Origin: a virus
Length of the DNA stretch: 27,311 nucleotides
IMG/VR virus record: IMGVR_UViG_3300050045_000003
Location: 1-27,311 of that record
Strand: one strand, 5' to 3'
Under the pieces are notes generated by a model, which was given only the letters and a program-made list of their open reading frames with translations, ran no database searches and was not told the origin of the DNA. Positions within the stretch are counted from its first letter, which is position 1. Each line of letters opens with the position of its first letter. The translations under genes were made by a program, and so were the position numbers. This document shows positions 8,736 through 16,589 of this stretch, piece by piece.

Positions 8736-9172
8736 GGCTTCCCCCTGAATCTTTCTCCTACTTCTTTGGCGTGTTTAAGTCCTTCTGCTGTCTGCTTAGA
8801 ACGCGTGGCATATGTGTGCGTTTTACCCAGCATTCCTGGTGTTCTTCCTTCTAAGTATGCCTTCTTGTGAGTCTCGCTCATTCTTAACTTTGTATCTTCT
8901 GAAACTCTCTTCCCTGCTGGTCCGTCTCCACCATCGGTGAAGTTCCTTAAACATCCTGTGCCTAAGTCTTTGCGTCCGTAGTACCAAACCAAGATTTTCT
9001 CCGTATCGAAAGCCTCGACTTCAGACTCAGCAAAGTAAATAACAACACGTTCTCTTGGAGGTGGAGCAAAACGGTGCATATGCTTTTCATATGCTCTTCT
9101 TCCTTTGCCTTTACCCACGTAGTAAGGTGTTCCATCTTCTCGCAACCACAGGTACGTGTAGAACTGAGTCAT
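8699..9172 (-). CDS. GIY-YIG homing-type endonuclease 2
   Basis: 157 aa. The N-terminal core TQFYTYLWLREDGTPYYVG, followed by KGKGRRAY, carries the GIY- and YIG-equivalent tripeptides and the conserved Arg. It is nearly identical over this block to GIY-YIG 1 at 7427, so the two genes are recent relatives. The C-terminal half has NUMOD3-like basic repeats (SEDTKLRMSETHKKAY, HTYATRSKQTAEGLKHAK, GKPWSEARRSA). The start ATG at 9172 is one base after the epimerase stop and has GGAG upstream. The end overlaps the next glycosyltransferase gene by 37 nt. Both GIY-YIG genes sit exactly at junctions between sugar-modification genes. Confidence 0.87.
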   Translation of the reverse strand: MTQFYTYLWLREDGTPYYVGKGKGRRAYEKHMHRFAPPPRERVVIYFAESEVEAFDTEKILVWYYGRKDLGTGCLRNFTDGGDGPAGKRVSEDTKLRMSETHKKAYLEGRTPGMLGKTHTYATRSKQTAEGLKHAKEVGERFRGKPWSEARRSAHAS

Positions 9173-9173
9173 G

Positions 9174-10046
9174 TTACTTCTCCTGAGTCGGAATCAATGA
9201 ATCGTACAGCCTCTTACCTGTGTACTTTGGCACGAAGCCTAGGTTGTGCAGTTTTGTAACGTCCATGTAGAATGAGACCACTGGAACTTTCTTTTGAAAC
9301 TCGGTTGGTTCCTTGTACACAACCTTTCCCAGCGTAGACTGCAAATTGTCTTGCACGTACGTTAGAATGTCATCGTAAAACCAAGTTTTGCCGTTGCCAA
9401 TGTTGTAAATCTCATTGACGTTTCCCTTTGCCATCACCAGTTCCACAGCACGCACGCAATCGTCAACGTGCATGAAGTCTCGGTGGAACAAACCGTCACC
9501 GAACAACTCCACATCTTTGCCTACTGCCAAGAGGTTGATGGCATTCTGCAGCGTGTTCTTCTTTGCCGAGACCTTCGCATCTCCAAGTCCAACGATGTTG
9601 GAAAATCTTAGGATTCTGTACTGGAGTCCGAACGTTGTGCAGTACTCAACCAGAAGTTGCTCCGCGCAACGCTTGGTTATGATGTACCACCCGTGCGGGT
9701 CACACACCGCGCTCTCATTCACAGGCAGGTCCTTTTGGTTGCCGTAGACGCTCCACGAACTGATGAAGTTGAAGACGCCTTTTTCCCCAGTGCTTGCCTG
9801 ATACTCTTTCCAGTTCTCCAGAACTGTCACCAGTGTGTTCAGGTTCGTGTTGATGTCTCGGTGTGGATCGTCGAATATGTGGTAGTTGTGAACCGTGCTC
9901 AGAAGGTACAGGATGTCTGCACTGTAAACCTTGTGATCATCACGTCGGTTCACGTGTGCTATGTTCCCTAAAGCTGCGTCGTAGAACATCTTGGTATACG
10001 CGCTGCCCACAAAGCCAAAACCGCCAAAAATGTTGAGTCTGTTCAT
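9174..10046 (-). CDS. NAD-dependent sugar epimerase/dehydratase (extended SDR)
   Basis: 290 aa from ATG 10046, chosen because CAGGAG lies 6 nt upstream and the protein then begins MNRLNIFGGFGFVGS, the usual start of an extended short-chain dehydrogenase. The Rossmann glycine motif GGFGFVG is at 8-14, the catalytic Ser region SSWSVYG at 96-102, and YIITK (YxxxK) at 121-125. RILRFSNIVG and RDFMHVDDC are typical of NDP-sugar epimerases and dehydratases. It would convert a nucleotide sugar in the cytoplasm, possibly supplying the neighbouring glycosyltransferases. The start overlaps the stop of the upstream glycosyltransferase (TAATG). The precise reaction (4-epimerase, 4,6-dehydratase or other) cannot be told from the sequence. 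Confidence 0.87.
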   Translation of the reverse strand: MNRLNIFGGFGFVGSAYTKMFYDAALGNIAHVNRRDDHKVYSADILYLLSTVHNYHIFDDPHRDINTNLNTLVTVLENWKEYQASTGEKGVFNFISSWSVYGNQKDLPVNESAVCDPHGWYIITKRCAEQLLVEYCTTFGLQYRILRFSNIVGLGDAKVSAKKNTLQNAINLLAVGKDVELFGDGLFHRDFMHVDDCVRAVELVMAKGNVNEIYNIGNGKTWFYDDILTYVQDNLQSTLGKVVYKEPTEFQKKVPVVSFYMDVTKLHNLGFVPKYTGKRLYDSLIPTQEK

Positions 10047-10702
10047 TACCTTCTCCTGAGCCACCGTCGTGTTGGTAATTCTTGCTGCGGCAGTCTGAAC
10101 GTCCCGTCGTTCGCCGCATACATATCTTCGGGTGTCGCCTTGGCGTCCCATGCCTTGACGCTGGATAAATGGTACGTCAGTTCTGTGCCGTCCAATACAG
10201 CCCCAGGCACGAACTTGTAGCGTGCATCGCCGTGCAACTGGATACCTGCCGCCAGCAGTGCGTGCGCTGTGTTCACATCCTCAGCAGGCCCAGGCTTGAA
10301 CGGGCAGTCTATCACAGCTTTCATAGCCTTGCGGGAGAGCCAGTATCCAGCCCCGCCGCTGGCAAAGAAACTGTTGGGGCCTCCCACCCAGTCATACTGG
10401 AAAAAGTCGCTCTGAAGCAGTGCCACGGGGCGCACGAGGGTGTCTAGGTCGGCCTTGAAGACGAAGTCATAGCCGTGGTCATGCACCCAGCGGAACATGG
10501 CGACCACTTTGGCGGTTAGGTCCTGCAGGGTGTCCCCCACGGGCAAGAACACCTCTTCGTCCACTATTGGCACGCCAGCAGGGTTGCCGAGGAAAAACCT
10601 ACAGTCGGTCCCTGCTGGTGCATCTCGCAGCCATGTGTTGCGTATCACTTGTTCGAAGTGGCGCAACGCATGGCAGCTTGGTATTGCTATGAGGACTTTC
10701 AT
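10046..10702 (-). CDS. GT31-like glycosyltransferase (218 aa)
   Basis: The true start is ATG 10702, which forms an ATGA overlap with the stop of the small membrane protein. From there the protein begins MKVLIAIPSCH, matching the start of the 5564 gene. Motifs in order: RNTWL (21-25), CRFFLG (34-39), DEEVFLPVGD (48-57), FKADLD with a DLD metal site at 85-87, and GGAGYWLSRKAMKAVI, the acceptor-side motif. The three GT31-like proteins share this order but only moderate identity, so they may add different sugars or act in series. It is translationally coupled to the epimerase through TAATG. The C-terminus is basic (RRWLRRR). Substrate unknown. Confidence 0.8.
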   Translation of the reverse strand: MKVLIAIPSCHALRHFEQVIRNTWLRDAPAGTDCRFFLGNPAGVPIVDEEVFLPVGDTLQDLTAKVVAMFRWVHDHGYDFVFKADLDTLVRPVALLQSDFFQYDWVGGPNSFFASGGAGYWLSRKAMKAVIDCPFKPGPAEDVNTAHALLAAGIQLHGDARYKFVPGAVLDGTELTYHLSSVKAWDAKATPEDMYAANDGTFRLPQQELPTRRWLRRR

Positions 10703-10902
10703 GGTTGTGGTGGGCCGTCGTGGTCCTTCTGTGCGGGACTGAAGGCATGCCCTGTGATGGCACCGAGGATGGTGCCTGTGTAGGCGACGTAGCTCATGTC
10801 GAGGTGACCGAACCACTTCATCACGGAACCGACAAGGAACATGACAACACATATCGGCAGGTGATAGTCTTTGAAGTTGCTGATTATCTTGTCAAAGTCC
10901 AT
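10699..10902 (-). CDS. Small membrane protein, holin-like (67 aa)
   Basis: The start at ATG 10902 is set by AAGGAG five bases upstream; a longer frame from 10950 lacks this support. Two hydrophobic segments can be seen, about residues 13-27 (LPICVVMFLVGSVMK) and 34-49 (SYVAYTGTILGAITG), followed by a short charged tail. The size and two-segment layout fit a small phage holin or another inner-membrane protein, but no lysis gene is next to it. It ends in an ATGA overlap with the glycosyltransferase and follows the tail spike by 10 nt. Membrane protein: fairly sure. Holin: guess only. Confidence 0.55.
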   Translation of the reverse strand: MDFDKIISNFKDYHLPICVVMFLVGSVMKWFGHLDMSYVAYTGTILGAITGHAFSPAQKDHDGPPQP

Positions 10903-10912
10903 TGCGTCTCCT

Positions 10913-12976
10913 TTATGCTGCGTAGTACGGAATTTTCCTGATTGTTCCACCGATGTTCACTTCTAGGAAGCCCACTGGTGCGACAGGCAATGTTGCTCCA
11001 CCCGCCGTTGCTGTGGCTGACGTGGTAGAACCGAGACCAATTCCTGTCAAAGCCCCTGTTGGAGTTGCGCCTGCTATGATGACTCCTGTACTGGTTACTT
11101 CAAACGCTGTCGTTGCTGCAATCTGCATGAAGATGCTAGTCGGAGCGTTCATGTAAGTTGAGGCTGAAGACACTGCAAAGCAGAAGTTCGTTGTGCTTGG
11201 AGTCACACCACAACCATACATAGCGGCTATAGCTGATGCCGAGCCAACCAATCCTTGCAGAACCAATGTCCCACCAGGGTTGAGGCTGTTTGCCACCAAC
11301 TCAGGTGCGCTCATCAGACCAGCCACGACAATGTTTCCAAAACGGTCAAACAGGTTTGCATTGTTTATCGAGGTTGCAGACACCGTGCCTATCCACGTGG
11401 ACACAAAACCTGATGGTTTGTTGATTTGCCCTGAACCGTTGTTAAAGAAGGTTCCACCAGTGATGATAAGACCGCCAGACGTTTCGTTGTCTATGAGCCA
11501 ACCAAGCACTCCCGAATTTATACCGCTCAGGAAAGTCGTGTTCACTACGTTCGTGAATCCGAAGTTCTGCAAGAAATTGGATGCCTGCTCGATATGACAA
11601 TCAGTCAAACAGAACATCTGGTTGCTGCCTACTGTTCCAACTTTAACAGCCCACGAACTGTTGTTGTCGAAGGAACAAGCTATGCAGTGTACATCAGTTT
11701 GGTTAGAGTCTTTCGATTGGATTCCAACGGTGTTGTTTTGAATGACGCACCCTATGAAGGTTATGCGTTCTCCCGTTGTCGAGCCTGTCTGACCAGCAAC
11801 GTAAATGCCGTATCCGTTGTTCGACATTAGAGATTCGAACGTGGTGATTGACCAAGCATTCAAACCTAGTTGCCATCCTACGCCGAAACCATCAAAAATT
11901 CTGATGCGATTGAAGTTTTGGTGGTCACCAGCCCATGACCCAGGTATTGTAGCTACGGTAGGCGAAGAAACTCCGTTGAAAACTAAACCGTCGCTGCCCC
12001 CTACGTAGAGACCGCCTGTTGCTGTACCAGACCCTGGACCTGTGATGCTTAAGTCCGCAATCTCGCCCTCAAGGTAGAAGAGTGATGCTGCATTGTCTGC
12101 AACAACTATGGCCCAACCTGTGGTTGGTACCCAGTTCAATATGGTTGCTCCTGCACCTGCACCGATGAGGTTGACATTACGTGGTTTTACGATGGTAAAA
12201 CTGTAGTTGTAAGTGCCTGCTGGGATGTACACCGTGCCACCAGCCCCAGCTAATGAGAGGATGGCTGCGTTAGCCTTGACGCCTATGTCCACACCCGCGA
12301 AGTCTGCAGCATTGAGCACACCATTCATGCTGGTGATGTTGGCCAATTGAATGTTGGTTGTTCCACTAAGGGTGGTATTGGTGGTGATGGCTGCAACTGA
12401 CGCTGCCGTAGCAAGACTGGAGTACAGTACTCCTGAATCCTGCACGTTTCCTAAACCATCTGCTACAAGAATGTCTCCACTTGGTGCCGTAGTTACTGTA
12501 GCCAATGCCGAGGACAGCAACGGTGCTGTTCCAGTTGCAGGAACGGCAACGCCTGTGCTGTAGAGAACTGTTTGCCCTAAGGAATTGATGGTTATGGAAA
12601 TGTTGCCGCCGCCTACAAGGTTAAGAAGGTTTTGGTTTGGGTTGTTTATACCGTTCGTCTGCAGAACCAATTGCGTAGACGACTGACCGAGAGACTGATC
12701 TGGGTATACGTTTTGAATCACGCTACCAATAGAGATGACAACCGTGTACGTCCCAGGTGCCGCGTAGAAGTCCGCGTGGCCGAAACCGTCCGTTTGGATG
12801 GGCTGCGTAATCGGGAACAGTCCGTTTGGGTCAGAGTAAATTGTAGCCAAAGGTGATGGCGGTGCGACAGACGTGTTAGAAGGCTGCGTGCACACCCATA
12901 CTTGAACACCAGCGAGTGCTGGGCCTTGGGCTGTCTTCACCCAAGCATCGTATCTCCAAAAACTAGGAATCGCCAT
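10913..12976 (-). CDS. Tail spike/fibre with pectate-lyase-like beta-helix
   Basis: 687 aa from ATG 12976 (AGGAG 5 nt upstream; the GTG one codon earlier is too close). Residues 1-95 form a small beta domain (DAWVKTAQGPALAGVQVWV to GTYTVVIS) resembling carboxypeptidase-regulatory or fibre-anchoring domains. About 228-530 looks like a right-handed beta-helix: AGGTVYIPAGTYNYSFTI (245-262), VNLIGAGAGATIL, then repeated short strands (ITFIGCVIQNNTVGIQS, FCLTDCHIEQASNF). This is the pectate-lyase-3-like fold used by tail spikes that bind or cut surface polysaccharide. No catalytic residues can be assigned. The C-terminal 150 residues are Gly/Ala/Thr-rich and may trimerise. Directly follows the adaptor gene. 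Confidence 0.82.
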   Translation of the reverse strand: MAIPSFWRYDAWVKTAQGPALAGVQVWVCTQPSNTSVAPPSPLATIYSDPNGLFPITQPIQTDGFGHADFYAAPGTYTVVISIGSVIQNVYPDQSLGQSSTQLVLQTNGINNPNQNLLNLVGGGNISITINSLGQTVLYSTGVAVPATGTAPLLSSALATVTTAPSGDILVADGLGNVQDSGVLYSSLATAASVAAITTNTTLSGTTNIQLANITSMNGVLNAADFAGVDIGVKANAAILSLAGAGGTVYIPAGTYNYSFTIVKPRNVNLIGAGAGATILNWVPTTGWAIVVADNAASLFYLEGEIADLSITGPGSGTATGGLYVGGSDGLVFNGVSSPTVATIPGSWAGDHQNFNRIRIFDGFGVGWQLGLNAWSITTFESLMSNNGYGIYVAGQTGSTTGERITFIGCVIQNNTVGIQSKDSNQTDVHCIACSFDNNSSWAVKVGTVGSNQMFCLTDCHIEQASNFLQNFGFTNVVNTTFLSGINSGVLGWLIDNETSGGLIITGGTFFNNGSGQINKPSGFVSTWIGTVSATSINNANLFDRFGNIVVAGLMSAPELVANSLNPGGTLVLQGLVGSASAIAAMYGCGVTPSTTNFCFAVSSASTYMNAPTSIFMQIAATTAFEVTSTGVIIAGATPTGALTGIGLGSTTSATATAGGATLPVAPVGFLEVNIGGTIRKIPYYAA

Positions 12977-12985
12977 CACTGCTCC

Positions 12986-13840
12986 TTATTGCCATCCGCA
13001 AGCGTAGTAGCCGTTGGCATAATCACCGTCGCTGTGTCCGTACGGGATGCGCATGAAGTTTTCACTCTGCATACGTCTGGTGTTTGCGTTTTTCAACTTG
13101 AACATCTGGTCTTTTGATTCCACGATAAGGTCCGCGAGACCTGGGGACCCAAGCATACGCGCATACATGACAGCCGTCTTGTACGCAACCGCGTCTTGGC
13201 AGTCCATGATTGGAACGAAGGTGGAACTGAAGTCGAGAGTTTCGCTGAAGAACTGCGGAAGCTGCGCATAGTAGCGCATGCGAATGTCGCGTTGCTCCGT
13301 GGCTCCACAAAAATTGATGTTGTCATTGCGCCACTCCCACTCTGCCAGCCATGGTACTTGTGGGCGTGGCGGAAGTCCAAACGTGGACTGCGTCATCGGC
13401 AGGAAAGGGTTGTTGGTCCCCGTGGCACGTTCCCACAGACGTTCTGGGTAAATCATGTCGGCTGGAAGTAGGTACTGTGGGTTCTGCTCCACCCCATCAA
13501 AGTAGCCTATGGTGGACAGCACGGTTTGCACGGTTGGGTCAGGCCCACCTACTCCATTAGTCGGTGAGTTCACGACGGGAAGTCCGAGGATGATGACGTT
13601 GTCCTTAATAAGAGTTGGTTGCCCAACGTTTCGTAGCTCTCTGTACACGTCTCGAATCGCTGAGTTTAAGAACGGCTGAGTCCATGGGGACACCAATGGG
13701 TTGTCCGTGAAGACTTGGCCTTCGCCAGGGGTTCCCGTCAATCCTGCTTGGGTATCATTCACCAAGCCTCGCACAAGGTTCATGATGGTCTCCAGGCTTG
13801 TGCTGTATGCCATGGTAGTGTTAACTGTAGGGCTGCTCAT
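12986..13840 (-). CDS. Probable head-tail adaptor protein
   Basis: 284 aa, ATG 13840 after AAAGG. The arrangement of a helical N-terminus (TSLETIMNLVRGLVND), a FLNSAIRDVYRELR helix, a middle part with QYLLPADMIYPERLWERATG, and a helical C-terminus resembles the phage adaptor/tail-accessory family that binds under the portal. The C-terminus has the typical MDCQDAVAYKTAVMYARML helix, which is well kept in such proteins. It lies between the capsid-side genes and the tail spike, as expected for an adaptor. An alternative is another neck or tail-completion protein. Moderately sure. Confidence 0.6.
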   Translation of the reverse strand: MSSPTVNTTMAYSTSLETIMNLVRGLVNDTQAGLTGTPGEGQVFTDNPLVSPWTQPFLNSAIRDVYRELRNVGQPTLIKDNVIILGLPVVNSPTNGVGGPDPTVQTVLSTIGYFDGVEQNPQYLLPADMIYPERLWERATGTNNPFLPMTQSTFGLPPRPQVPWLAEWEWRNDNINFCGATEQRDIRMRYYAQLPQFFSETLDFSSTFVPIMDCQDAVAYKTAVMYARMLGSPGLADLIVESKDQMFKLKNANTRRMQSENFMRIPYGHSDGDYANGYYACGWQ

Positions 13841-13863
13841 CTTTGACCTTTCTTGTGCGGTAT

Positions 13864-13941
13864 AAACAAAAACAGGGGAGGGGATTTAGCCAACGCAATG
13901 CGTGGACTCAGATCACGCACTTGGCGTGGCCTTCCCCTCCC
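13864..13941 (-). terminator. Long G/C hairpin followed by a T run
   Basis: On the minus strand a 9-bp perfect outer stem, GGGAGGGGA with TCCCCTCCC (13933-13941 and 13876-13884), encloses further pairing (GCCA/TGGC and TGCGTG/CACGCA). It is followed by TGTTTTTGTTT. It lies in the 123-nt gap between the HNH gene and the adaptor gene. It could be a transcription terminator or a folded 5' leader; the loop is large for a classic terminator. Confidence 0.5.
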
Positions 13942-13963
13942 AAGATTTACTACTGAAATTACA

Positions 13964-14440
13964 TTACGAGACGCTTGCTCGACAGGTTTTGGACTCAGAA
14001 CAAAACCACTTTCTAGCAAAAAGTCTCGTAAAGATCGTTCGCCATTTTCGGCAAAATCTAAAGTCCGTAGACTTAGTTCGCTTCTTGGAATTACACGTTT
14101 TACACAACGGCTGAAGGTTGTTCGGCCAACTTGTGCCACCTTTGCAGATGGGAATTACGTGATCCACTGTTAGACGTTTACGCTTACTACAGCATAAACA
14201 CCTAAACTTTACGGCTCTGCAAATCCTGAGCCATTGTGCAGGCGTTGTGAATCCTCCTGCCTGAGTTTTCCTAGTGTTTCTTGTGGCGGTGTACATGCAC
14301 GCCCGTTTTGGATGCGCTGACTTAAACAGACTGATCCGTAGACCAATTTCTAACTTGTTTCGTGCATAGCACTGACGTTGCTCCTCCCTATGTTTTTCAG
14401 GGTTTGCTTTTCGCCACGCACTTCTTTGTTCCTTGGTCAT
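13964..14440 (-). CDS. HNH homing-type endonuclease 3
   Basis: 158 aa. A basic N-terminus is followed by an HNH zinc-finger nuclease: CLCC at 81-84, the catalytic DHVIPICKGG at 93-102 (metal-binding His 94), then NLQPLCKTCNSKK (108-120) with the second Cys pair. These proteins cut double-stranded DNA to promote their own spread. It is the paralogue of the HNH genes at 20908 and 26555. The STDFR end of the domain is followed by about 30 residues that look like read-through into unrelated sequence. ATG 14440 follows GGAGG. The conserved structured leader (14441-14520) lies immediately upstream, directly after the stop of the 290-aa gene. Confidence 0.9.
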   Translation of the reverse strand: MTKEQRSAWRKANPEKHREEQRQCYARNKLEIGLRISLFKSAHPKRACMYTATRNTRKTQAGGFTTPAQWLRICRAVKFRCLCCSKRKRLTVDHVIPICKGGTSWPNNLQPLCKTCNSKKRTKSTDFRFCRKWRTIFTRLFARKWFCSESKTCRASVS

Positions 14441-14520
14441 GTTCCTCCATATAAGGTCGAACAGAGCGGTGTATATGGCACCGCCCTGCTCTAGCCCAGG
14501 CTTATAAGACCTGAGATTTA
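14441..14520 (-). ncRNA. Structured RNA leader of HNH gene 3 (copy C)
   Basis: Minus-strand RNA between the stop codon of the 290-aa gene (14521-14523) and the HNH start. It begins TAAATCTCAGG. Stem 1 is CAGG/CCTG. Stem 2 is a 12-bp hairpin, AGCAGGGCGGTG with CACCGCTCTGTT, with a CCATATA loop. A flanking TAG can pair with TTA, and the stretch CGACCTTATATGGAGG contains the ribosome site. The same arrangement lies before the two other HNH genes, with different bases but kept pairing. Role unknown; the CCT near the ribosome site can pair with AGG of the site, so translational control is possible. Confidence 0.75.
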
Positions 14521-15393
14521 TTACTTCTGTTCGGTTGGTAAAGTTGGCTTCGGAGCGACTGGTGCAGCGGGTGCGACTGCTGCGACTCTTGGTGCATACT
14601 TCTCGTCTTCCGTGGCTTCATAAGCCTGAGCACGACTGCGTGCACCTGCCTTGATAGCCTTGTCCCAATCTCCGACGCAAATGCCTCCACCTTCCATGGC
14701 GTGGAACGGTGCGCCGACGTTTGCTAGACCGCCGCAACGTGGGCACATGTCCTTGTGGACTGGCGAACCATGCCACGAAAATTGCTCGTGGAAGTAGTCT
14801 GCTGCCATGTGATGCTCTGGGCTGAGAGTATCAGCCAGTGCCTTCGGGTTGGATGTCTCCACCGTACGAGCCTGCTCCAACAGATGCTTGTAGCGTGCCT
14901 CCATACGTTTGTAGGCCGCTGCAACTTCCTCTTCTTTCGGAGGGTTAAAGAGAGACCAGAACACGCCTTTTTGACCCAAGTCGTTGCCTGTGCCTGTGAC
15001 TTGCTCAATCAGGGCGTCTTGGTTGATGCCCAGGTTGTCTGGATTGATGATGTCCATGGCGAAACGTCTAGTGTCCATTGCGCCGATGTCAATCTCGTTT
15101 GAGTCCACGTTTCCCTTTGGCGTCAGCAAAGGCTGCGGCAATCGGGTTACGAGTGAGTACTTCTCTGTGCTCTTGCGCGGTACAATGCGCATCTCCTTCA
15201 TGATTGGAGGACGAGACACAACGTGCTCTTGCTGCGACACGCTGTAGAGATACACAAAGTACTCTGGGTTTCGATTCAACAGGTAGCTCTGGGTCGCAAA
15301 GTTCCAGTCCACGTTGTTGATCTTGCTCAGACTAGCGGCGATACCTGTGTTGATTTGTTTGTTGCTGTAAAGTGCTGCGTTTATTTCTGGCAT
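14521..15393 (-). CDS. Conserved-type protein, 290 aa, paralogue of 17699 gene
   Basis: Clearly related to the 279-aa protein at 17699-18538. Both share LYSVS, a DINPDNLG-type block (here MDIINPDNLGINQD, there MDLINPDNLGLNQD), a GxFWS..NPP block, a basic helix ending KR(Y/F)xxLLEQA, SNPK, then TxxPEHHxAA(D/N)Y and WHG. After this shared core the present protein has an extra C-terminal part: CPRCGG (a zinc-knuckle-like pair) followed by ICVGD, then an Ala/Pro-rich tail. ATG 15393 follows AAGGA. It is in the head block, so a virion or assembly role is likely. I do not recognise the family by name. Confidence 0.7.
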   Translation of the reverse strand: MPEINAALYSNKQINTGIAASLSKINNVDWNFATQSYLLNRNPEYFVYLYSVSQQEHVVSRPPIMKEMRIVPRKSTEKYSLVTRLPQPLLTPKGNVDSNEIDIGAMDTRRFAMDIINPDNLGINQDALIEQVTGTGNDLGQKGVFWSLFNPPKEEEVAAAYKRMEARYKHLLEQARTVETSNPKALADTLSPEHHMAADYFHEQFSWHGSPVHKDMCPRCGGLANVGAPFHAMEGGGICVGDWDKAIKAGARSRAQAYEATEDEKYAPRVAAVAPAAPVAPKPTLPTEQK

Positions 15394-15417
15394 TTGAGTC
15401 CTTCTTATTGCTGAGTT

Positions 15418-16176
15418 TTATGTTGCTCTTCGTCTGAGTTCTTCTTGTGCCATGGTGGTATTCTGATCCATACCGTTGAGTCCTCGGCCCAAAGTTCGTG
15501 CGTTGCGCATCATGGCATTCCAGTTGCGCGTCATTGCTTCTATTTTCTTGTCCACCAGAGCCGTCCTGCAACCCTGCTTCTGGTATGAAACGGCGGCACC
15601 ATGGAACGGTAGTGCGCTGCTTCGCATGACATCCTCGATCATGTTGATGTCCGCTTGGTCTTCTTTCTCTTTCTGATCTTGGAGGGCGGCTTTAGTCTTC
15701 TCCCAAGATATTTCTTTTGCTTGTTGTATAATGGGCACAACTGTTTCGAGAATGAAACTATTCAACGGCATGGCTTCAAAAAGAAGTTTTCCATCTTTCA
15801 TTTCTGACCATCGTAGGTTGTACAGCATTCTATACCGACCATGGTACGGGTATTCTCCAAGAGTTTGCAGACCTGTTTCTTCGTCATAGTTCATAACATA
15901 GTAAGACTCAGGCGTGCCATACTCAATAGGGTCTTGCCACTGCATGAGCATCCAACTGGGAGTTCCGCCACCAGTCAGTAGGTTTCTGTATCCTCTGAAC
16001 CCGTCATGTTCCCAGTGTCCACCTGCTCTATAGAAACATTCATCTTCTCCACCTTGTGACCAACGCACTATGAAGTTTGGATCATCGTACCTATTTACGC
16101 TGCCAATTTCCGTCAATCTTTCTTGGAATTCCTGGGGGCATTGGTACTGCTGATACCTACTGGTTGGATCACTCAT
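15418..16176 (-). CDS. Unknown probable structural protein, 252 aa
   Basis: The first half is rich in Trp and aromatic residues (NPN-like DDPNFIVRWSQGG, then AGGHWEHDGFRGYRNLL and SWMLMQWQDP). The second half is helical and charged (IIQQAKEISWEKTKAALQDQ). No catalytic motif or membrane segment. The ATG at 16176 overlaps the stop of the endonuclease VII-like gene by 4 nt (ATGA), so it is translated from the same message as that insertion and the 109-aa gene before it. Its place among head genes suggests a structural or assembly protein. Family not recognised. Confidence 0.65.
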   Translation of the reverse strand: MSDPTSRYQQYQCPQEFQERLTEIGSVNRYDDPNFIVRWSQGGEDECFYRAGGHWEHDGFRGYRNLLTGGGTPSWMLMQWQDPIEYGTPESYYVMNYDEETGLQTLGEYPYHGRYRMLYNLRWSEMKDGKLLFEAMPLNSFILETVVPIIQQAKEISWEKTKAALQDQKEKEDQADINMIEDVMRSSALPFHGAAVSYQKQGCRTALVDKKIEAMTRNWNAMMRNARTLGRGLNGMDQNTTMAQEELRRRAT

Positions 16177-16589
16177 AGTACTTCACCGTGCTTCCTGAGG
16201 TATGCCGCCGCAGCCTCTAGTACAATTGGGCTGTCCTTTGCGTGTCCAAGTAATAAATTGCACGAATCACACAGTAAACCTCGTGGTTTTGGTGGATCAC
16301 CATGTTTGTGGTCGGCTCTAAGGTTTCCTTCTATGCGTCTGTTACAGATGTCACACACTCCATTTTGTTCTTTGAACGCCGCTTCATATTTTTCTAAAGT
16401 CCACCCGTTCTTCATTAGCGTGTTGTTTCTCACGATGTCGGTGTTCTCTCTGTACCAGTTGTGCATGTATGCTTTTCGTGCCTCTGGGTCAAAGCAAATA
16501 GGACAGTACGCCCTCGCCCTTCCTTCTTTTTTTACAGTAGGGTGACCTTTAGAACAGAAACCGTTCTTTTGTCCTTTTTGTCTAGGCAT
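16173..16589 (-). CDS. Endonuclease VII-like nuclease B
   Basis: 138 aa from ATG 16589 (GGAGG 9 nt upstream, inside the end of the preceding gene). The N-terminus has a zinc finger of the CSKGH...CPIC type (12-32). The C-terminal half is an endonuclease VII domain: CDIC (79-82), RADHKHGD (91-98) with the catalytic His pair region, then PRGLLCDSCNLLLGHAKDS (102-120), the signature around the second Cys pair. Phage T4 endonuclease VII resolves DNA junctions, but small free-standing copies like this usually act as homing-type elements. It sits in a gene junction with an 8-nt overlap before and ATGA after, so the host operon is not disrupted. Confidence 0.88.
   Translation of the reverse strand: MPRQKGQKNGFCSKGHPTVKKEGRARAYCPICFDPEARKAYMHNWYRENTDIVRNNTLMKNGWTLEKYEAAFKEQNGVCDICNRRIEGNLRADHKHGDPPKPRGLLCDSCNLLLGHAKDSPIVLEAAAAYLRKHGEVL

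Noticed and set aside
13837-14139. Minus-strand frame of 100 aa overlapping the HNH 3 gene and the following gap
   Set aside because: Conflicts with the HNH frame, which has clear motifs; no ribosome site.
14441-14523. HEARO/IsrB (OMEGA-type) element for the HNH leaders
   Set aside because: The HNH proteins are only 158-208 aa with no RuvC or bridge-helix part, and the RNA is much shorter than HEARO.
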